Shown here: in pieces, positions 56,201-59,819 of the stretch
Numbering within the stretch: the stretch's first letter is position 1
Layout: each line of letters starts with the position of its first letter
NCBI GenBank assembly: GCA_031257775.1
Contig: JAIROA010000063.1
Span: 1 to 59,819 of the forward strand
Reading direction: 5' to 3'
Length of the DNA: 59,819 nt
Source: Synergistaceae bacterium
Lineage (GTDB): Bacteria > Synergistota > Synergistia > Synergistales > Synergistaceae
Notes under the pieces: model-generated
What the model saw: only the letters and a program-made list of their open reading frames with translations
Database searches by the model: none
What the model was told of the DNA's origin: nothing
Made by a program: the position numbers and the translations under genes

Positions 56201-56826
56201 AGCCCTCTAGCCCGGTGTTCCTGAACAAGCTCGCTGTCAACGAGCGCCCTCATGTCGTCATAGCTGATCTGCTCGACCTTCATGACCTCATGACTCGTGC
56301 GGAAGCCGTCGAAGAAGTGCAGTATGGGCACCCTGCCTTCGAGCGTCGCCATCTGAGCGATGAGCGCCATATCCATGACCTCCTGGACCGAGGAGGAGCA
56401 GAGCATGGACCAGCCCGTCGAACGCGTGGCCATTACGTCCGAATGATCCCCGAATATCGAGAGCGCGTGCGTCGCGAGCGTACGCGCCGAGACGTGCATG
56501 ACTGTGCTCGTGAGCTCGCCTGCGATCTTGAACATGTTCGGGATCATGAGGAGCAAGCCCTGGGACGCGGTGAAAGTCGTTCCAAGCGCGCCGCCCTGAA
56601 GTGCCCCGTGATAGGCACCGGCCGCGCCGGCTTCGCTTTGCATCTCAATTACGTTCGGGATCGTCCCCCATATATTGGGGCGTCCCTCCGAGCTCCACTG
56701 ATCAGCCCATTCGCCCATGTTCGACGACGGGGTTATGGGGTAGATGGAGATTACCTCGCTAGTTGCGTGTGCCACGTAAGCGGCGGCCTCGTTACCGTCC
56801 AGCGTTACCTTGGGTCTTGATGACAT
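53278..56826 (-). CDS. nifJ: Pyruvate:ferredoxin (flavodoxin) oxidoreductase, single chain
   Basis: Converts pyruvate and CoA to acetyl-CoA, CO2 and reduced ferredoxin; central to energy metabolism in anaerobes. Domains in order: pyrimidine-binding (ISIYPITPSSNMGEWAD), gamma region, CoA-binding, two 4Fe-4S clusters (CIQCGKCALVCPHA and CIGCSLCVQNCPAK), and the C-terminal TPP-binding part (GDGWAYDIGYGGLDH, DTEVYSNTGGQMSKST). I chose the ATG at 56826 (MSSRPKVTLDGNEA), after GGGAGGTAGGG; a longer frame exists but is not conserved. 1182 residues, normal. A long hairpin follows its stop. Confidence 0.97.
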   Translation of the reverse strand: MSSRPKVTLDGNEAAAYVAHATSEVISIYPITPSSNMGEWADQWSSEGRPNIWGTIPNVIEMQSEAGAAGAYHGALQGGALGTTFTASQGLLLMIPNMFKIAGELTSTVMHVSARTLATHALSIFGDHSDVMATRSTGWSMLCSSSVQEVMDMALIAQMATLEGRVPILHFFDGFRTSHEVMKVEQISYDDMRALVDSELVQEHRARGLTPEYPELRGSAQNPDTFFQSREACSPYFANMPGIVQSAMNRFAERVGRKYHLFDYYGAPDATRVIVIMGSGVYVAREAVEHAAAAGEKIGVLAVRFFRPFDVSSFLNALPATVRSIAVLDRCKEPGAPGEPLYMDVVEALSGFERGSAISVIGGRYGLSSKDFTPAMVRAVFDEMNKLSPKHGFTVGIDDNVSFSSLAFDPHYVTEDPKCVRCLFYGLGADGTVGANKNSIKIIGEDTDNYAQGYFEYDSKKSGGITTSHLRFGPNPIYASYFISKANFIACHQFSFLERYDMLKNALDGATFLLNSPYGKDEVWDKLPLAVQKQVIEKKIKLYTIDAVTIAKETGMGGRINTIMQTCFFAISGVLPKDIAIDAIKKSIKKTYGRKGDEVVRKNIDAVDSTLANLFEVKVPGEATSAFDKRDAVASGSPEFVRTVLGPMMINEGDALKVSDMPDDGSYPTATSQYEKRNVAIDIPSWNPGTCIQCGKCALVCPHATIRAKVYDAGLLKDAPETFKSADANWKNFSGKKYTVQIAPEDCIGCSLCVQNCPAKDKNEPGKKAINMTSQMELREAERANWEFFLGIPETDRTLLNHGAVKDVQLLRPLFEFSGACGGCGETPYLKLLSSLFGDRALIANATGCSSIYGGNLPTTPWAVNSEGRGPAWSNSLFEDCAEFGLGFRLTLDKHKEYAQELLAKLSGEVGAELAREIMESAQATEKEIAEQRERVDILKEKLTWIDSPEAEELLSVADALVKKSVWAIGGDGWAYDIGYGGLDHVLASGRNINILVLDTEVYSNTGGQMSKSTPRGAIAKFAAGGKRQGKKDLALMAMAYGSVYVGKVAMGANDAHTVKTFLEAEAYDGPSIIIAYSHCIAHGIEMHRGLEQQKKAVDSGHWILMRYNPALTAEGKNPLSIDSKAPTLPLADYIYNEVRYKALQKSAPEEAAALLAEEEKELKLKWRYYQHLAAMDYSEQS

Positions 56827-57029
56827 TACCCTACCTCCCAATAAAAGTCTCCCGAAAAAGCGTCGCGATTCGGGGAATAAACACGTTAGAGCCATTAAAA
56901 TCTATGCTTTTTTCATTAGACGCGAAAGAGTAGAATTAACGTATTTGCCGATTCTAATTTTAAAAAGGCTGATTTAATGCCAGAGGCATGACGAGCAAAG
57001 AATTACAAGCCCAGAAGCTGCCTATATTC

Positions 57030-57060
57030 AAAACGGCAAAAAATTTTGCCCTGCCGGTTT
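57030..57060. terminator. Terminator after the SixA-like gene
   Basis: AAAACGGCA and TGCCGGTTT pair (8 bp with one bulge) around a 13-base AT-rich loop; on the minus strand TTTTG follows. The rest of 56827-57029 is the PFOR upstream region and holds no gene I can support. Confidence 0.5.
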
Positions 57061-57073
57061 AATCAGCGTCTCC

Positions 57074-57592
57074 TCAAGCACCTAGAAGACGGTTCATTAA
57101 TTTTGCCGTCACGTGGAAGCGCAGGGAGCAGAAAGGCATTGCCGAAAGGCTTCCCGATAGTTCAAAACACGCAAGCGTCCCAGTCGGGAATTTTAGCGAC
57201 AGCCCGCCCTCCTCGCCCGTCAAAAGAAACGCCGCCAGGCTCGAAACAAAGGGCTGGTGCCCTACTATCATCACGCCGCCCGATTCGTCGAAACCGACTG
57301 GACTGAAAAGAGTTTCAATCAGCCCGTCCGCGAATTCCGGAACGTTGTCGTCTGGAAGCAGCCCTTTTCTCAATGACAATTTCGTCCCGCTCCCCAGCTT
57401 TTCGGACACTATCATGGCTGTCTCCATGCTTCGCCTCAGCCCGCTGTGGAAAATCGCGCCCGGCGCCTCCCCTGCCCTGCGCAGGAATTCCCCGGCAACG
57501 CCGGCTTCGCCCCTGCCTTCTTCCGAAAGCTGCCTTTTTGCGTCGTCGGCGCCAGTCTGGGCATCCCCGTGCCTCATCAGAAAAACCTTCAT
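57074..57592 (-). CDS. SixA-like phosphohistidine phosphatase (histidine phosphatase family)
   Basis: Small enzyme of the branch-1 histidine phosphatase family. The catalytic RHG is in VFLMRHGDAQ at the N-terminus, with SGLRRSMETA and the second catalytic His in VGHQPF. 172 residues from the ATG at 57592, similar to SixA, which dephosphorylates phosphohistidine. The ribosome site is weak. It follows a small unknown gene by 17 bases and may be co-expressed with it. Confidence 0.87.
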   Translation of the reverse strand: MKVFLMRHGDAQTGADDAKRQLSEEGRGEAGVAGEFLRRAGEAPGAIFHSGLRRSMETAMIVSEKLGSGTKLSLRKGLLPDDNVPEFADGLIETLFSPVGFDESGGVMIVGHQPFVSSLAAFLLTGEEGGLSLKFPTGTLACFELSGSLSAMPFCSLRFHVTAKLMNRLLGA

Positions 57593-57609
57593 GAATCTTT
57601 GCGCCCGCC

Positions 57610-57915
57610 CTACCAGACTATGGGCGGATCTCCTTGCGCTGAATTGCTTATGACGCCGTGATCGATCTGCAGTTTTTGGATAGCGCTGTAGCATTCGTTG
57701 AGCATCTTGACCCGTTTGCGCGTTTCCGACAGATACGCGTCCATAGTCTTGAGGAAAAAATTCACAGATGAAACGCTTTTCCCCAGATCCCCTGACACGA
57801 CTTCAAGGATTTTTTCGTCAAGGCAGCACTCCTTCGCTATTTCTTTCATCGTGAGAAATTTGCCGTCTGCAATCGAACCGTTGATTTTTTTTAGTATATC
57901 GATAGTGATTATCAA
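57610..57915 (-). CDS. Uncharacterized small helical protein
   Basis: Not recognised. 101 residues, start TTG with a weak ribosome site. KFLTMKEIAKECCLDEKILEVV resembles an HTH pair in spacing; this is followed by a helix of about 40 residues (NFFLKTMDAYLSETRKRVK and the next part). No membrane segment. It directly precedes the SixA-like gene on the same strand and overlaps nothing. It could be a small regulator; the evidence is thin. Confidence 0.5.
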   Translation of the reverse strand: MIITIDILKKINGSIADGKFLTMKEIAKECCLDEKILEVVSGDLGKSVSSVNFFLKTMDAYLSETRKRVKMLNECYSAIQKLQIDHGVISNSAQGDPPIVW

Positions 57916-57917
57916 GG

Positions 57918-58178
57918 TTACGATGCCCCCGTTCCGACAATTTCAGCCGCCGTTTTTATCACCATTGCCGCGTCCCTGAGAAAAGCCTCATGGAACGCCT
58001 TCTGATAAATATATATGATTTGCCCGAAAAATGGAATAACCGAAATGGCTCTAATCTCATGACGTGAAGTGCAAAAGTAAGTTCCAGGGTGGGGGCTGCT
58101 GTGCGAAAGTTTCTCTTGCAAGAAAATCCAGTTTTTACTTTGCATGATTAAGCGCCATATTCCATAGTAACCCGACAT
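57918..58178 (-). CDS. Doubtful ORF upstream of the small helical protein
   Basis: An 86-codon frame ending two bases before the small helical gene. Only its last 30 residues (from AFHEAFLRDAAMVIKTAAE) look protein-like; the N-terminal part is not. An internal start may give a very short peptide, or the frame may be chance or a gene remnant. No ribosome site and no family. Confidence 0.2.
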   Translation of the reverse strand: MSGYYGIWRLIMQSKNWIFLQEKLSHSSPHPGTYFCTSRHEIRAISVIPFFGQIIYIYQKAFHEAFLRDAAMVIKTAAEIVGTGAS

Positions 58179-58198
58179 TACCCTAAGGAGGGCTTACT

Positions 58199-58321
58199 AT
58201 GGGACATAAACATCTGCACGACGGCACACATCTGACGAAAAGCGAACGCGAGGTAAGCCGTGATTTCCTCGGCATACTTCTGCGGATTCCAGCGGGAATT
58301 GTCATGCTATACTGCTGTTAA
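58199..58321 (+). CDS. Small protein of 40 residues with hydrophobic C-terminus
   Basis: AAGGAGGG lies seven bases before the ATG, one of the best ribosome sites in the window. The product begins MGHKHLHDGTHLTKSER (four His, polar) and ends with a hydrophobic helix and two cysteines (GILLRIPAGIVMLYCC). It could be a membrane-bound small protein, or the leader or toxin-type peptide of the downstream restriction locus; no family recognised. It is too short for routine gene finding, so it may be unannotated. Confidence 0.45.
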   Translation: MGHKHLHDGTHLTKSEREVSRDFLGILLRIPAGIVMLYCC

Positions 58322-58446
58322 TCCCTAAACTGGAAGCTGTATCCATAAAGCGTTATAATCGCTTTGTTCTGAATGGTGCGGCTTTTGGAGTGTTGATAAG
58401 AGCGTACTGGTTATGGGGAACAAATAATGTCGATGGAGGGACTTGT

Positions 58447-59819
58447 ATGGAAAATCCTTTTTTTGATCACCCCATTCTCAATTCGCCTTATGAAATTCCG
58501 AATCGGCATTGGGAACTCGATAAGGATACCAAACAACCGACACAACGTATTATAAATAAACGTCGCCCCGCGGATTTCTATACGCCTATCCCAAAACCGA
58601 AGAAGAGGAAGAATGCTCGCGTAAAACAGAAGACTCTTGGGTTTTCCGACACAGAGGACTTGCTATCCACAGAAGACCAGGAATACAGCGCTACAGCCAT
58701 CATCAATCAGGTCAGGGATTGCGTCGACGCGTGGCGGCAGATACCCGATCCTTCCAATTGGGGGGTTACCGCTGAGACAGCCAGGCTGTTGCAGCATTGG
58801 AGATATCAATCTCATAATGATTCCAGCAGGATAAGACCCTTTTTCTGTCAGATAGAAGCGGCGGAGACCGTTATATGGCTCACGGAAGTCGCTCCGAATA
58901 CCAGGGAAGGCAGATTCTTCATAGAACACATCAAAAACTCGAACAACGACGCAAACCCTGAATTGGTACGCTTGGCGCTGAAATTAGCGACCGGTTCCGG
59001 AAAAACCACAGTAATGGCCATGCTGATAGCCTGGCAGACCGTAAATGCCATCAGGCACCCTCAGAGCAGGCGATTCACCAGAGGTTTTCTGATTGTCACT
59101 CCGGGGATAACAATAAAAGATAGGTTGCGCGTCCTTTATCCAAATGACCCTGACAGCTATTACTCCGACAGGGAGCTTGTTCCCGCGGATATGCTTCAGG
59201 ACATTAATTGCGCGAAGATCGTCATAACAAATTATCATGCGTTCAAGTTACGTGAAAAAATCGAAATTTCAAAGGGTGGACGCGGCTTGCTAAAAGGGCG
59301 TCATTCTGACCTCGAACTGAACACTGCCGAGACCGAAGGACAGATGCTCCAGCGTGTATTGCCTGACCTTATGGGGTTAAAGAACGTTTTTGTCATTAAC
59401 GACGAAGCGCATCACTGTTACAGGGAGAGGCAAAAGAGCAACGAAGGCGAAAAGTTGACGGGAGACGAGAAAGCTGAGGCAAAAAAGAACAACGAGGCCG
59501 CCCGTCTCTGGATTTCCGGGTTGGAAACAGTAAGGAGCAAACTTGGCATAGCGAACGTCATCGATCTTTCCGCCACCCCCTTTTTTCTTCGTGGTTCGGG
59601 ATATGCGGAGAGTACGCTTTTCCCATGGGCCATGAGCGATTTTTCGCTGATGGACGCGATAGAGTGCGGTATCGTCAAGCTGCCCAGAGTACCGGTCGCT
59701 CAGAATATCCCAGGAGACGAAATGCCAAAATTTCGCGACCTCTGGGAAAACATCAAGAGCGATATGCCTAAAAAGGGCATAAGCAAGACACGCTCGCTCG
59801 ACCCTCTCTCTATCCCAAT
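58447..59819 (+). CDS. Type III-like restriction enzyme/DEAD-box helicase, 5' part
   Basis: Runs off the right edge after 457 codons. The start ATG has GGAGGG upstream. N-terminal PILNSPYEIPNRHWELD and the IPKPKKRK segment (about 48-55) are familiar from type III-like restriction subunits called the BPTD_3080 family in public annotation (from memory, not searched). Walker A KLATGSGKTTVM (Gly-Lys near 184-186), VTNYH-like TNYHAF, DEAH box at 319-322 (NDEAHHCY), and motif III DLSATPFF at about 373-380. The nuclease domain and any partner methyltransferase lie beyond the window. Defence against foreign DNA is likely. Confidence 0.88.
   Translation, partial: MENPFFDHPILNSPYEIPNRHWELDKDTKQPTQRIINKRRPADFYTPIPKPKKRKNARVKQKTLGFSDTEDLLSTEDQEYSATAIINQVRDCVDAWRQIPDPSNWGVTAETARLLQHWRYQSHNDSSRIRPFFCQIEAAETVIWLTEVAPNTREGRFFIEHIKNSNNDANPELVRLALKLATGSGKTTVMAMLIAWQTVNAIRHPQSRRFTRGFLIVTPGITIKDRLRVLYPNDPDSYYSDRELVPADMLQDINCAKIVITNYHAFKLREKIEISKGGRGLLKGRHSDLELNTAETEGQMLQRVLPDLMGLKNVFVINDEAHHCYRERQKSNEGEKLTGDEKAEAKKNNEAARLWISGLETVRSKLGIANVIDLSATPFFLRGSGYAESTLFPWAMSDFSLMDAIECGIVKLPRVPVAQNIPGDEMPKFRDLWENIKSDMPKKGISKTRSLDPLSIP

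Noticed and set aside
56215-56820. Open frame of about 200 codons on the plus strand
   Set aside because: Opposite the PFOR N-terminal domain; Arg-rich, no ribosome site.

Overview
This window looks like chromosomal DNA from a GC-rich, anaerobic, diderm bacterium. My best guess is a member of the Synergistota, but this is inferred from gene content and not proven. The signs are a single-chain pyruvate:ferredoxin oxidoreductase, a B12-dependent ribonucleotide reductase, rubredoxin, GatCAB, a Prp-processed L27, an LCP protein beside rsfS, and frequent TTG/GTG starts. I see no rRNA, tRNA or CRISPR array.

Layout. 1-5.7 kb: glycerate kinase, an amidohydrolase, a TerB-like protein and a secreted phosphodiester glycosidase. 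5.7-11.1 kb (+): rplU-prp-rpmA, then obgE-nadD-LCP-rsfS. 11.2-14.0 kb: an accessory patch with an unrecognised helical protein and an AT-rich island. The island holds three tandem small proteins of similar layout, each about 65-78 residues, and a small HTH-like gene. It is bounded by a 20-nt direct repeat. 14.0-17.2 kb (-): gap-pgk-tpiA. 17.5-18.5 kb: ogt and tadA. 18.6-39.5 kb (-): a near-continuous 15-gene run, in transcription order miaB-comEA-comEC-coaX-dus-lysS-ligA-gatC-gatA-gatB-ruvX-mutS-mutL-miaA-ispH, ending with an S1 gene. 39.5-41.0 kb: a secreted protein, rubredoxin and pgsA. 41.2-43.7 kb (+): a GspF/PilC platform protein and two prepilins. 43.8-50.9 kb (-): queD, nrdJ, a HlyD-like protein, yggS, divIVA and recG. 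51-57 kb: a DUF72 protein, a DapA/HOGA-family aldolase and PFOR. 57-59.8 kb: a SixA-like phosphatase, small unknown genes and the start of a type III-like restriction helicase cut by the window edge.

How the genes work together. Most of the window is housekeeping: translation and tRNA modification, mismatch repair, lower glycolysis, pyruvate oxidation and CoA synthesis. ComEA, ComEC, GspF, the two prepilins and RecG could together support DNA uptake and recombination. The least explained parts are the AT-rich island, two families of dispersed intergenic hairpins shared between distant loci (17.2-17.5 kb and 53.1-53.3 kb, plus a half copy at the mutS stop), and two conserved genes (rsfS, recG) whose family-conserved N-termini extend upstream of any ATG/GTG/TTG codon.
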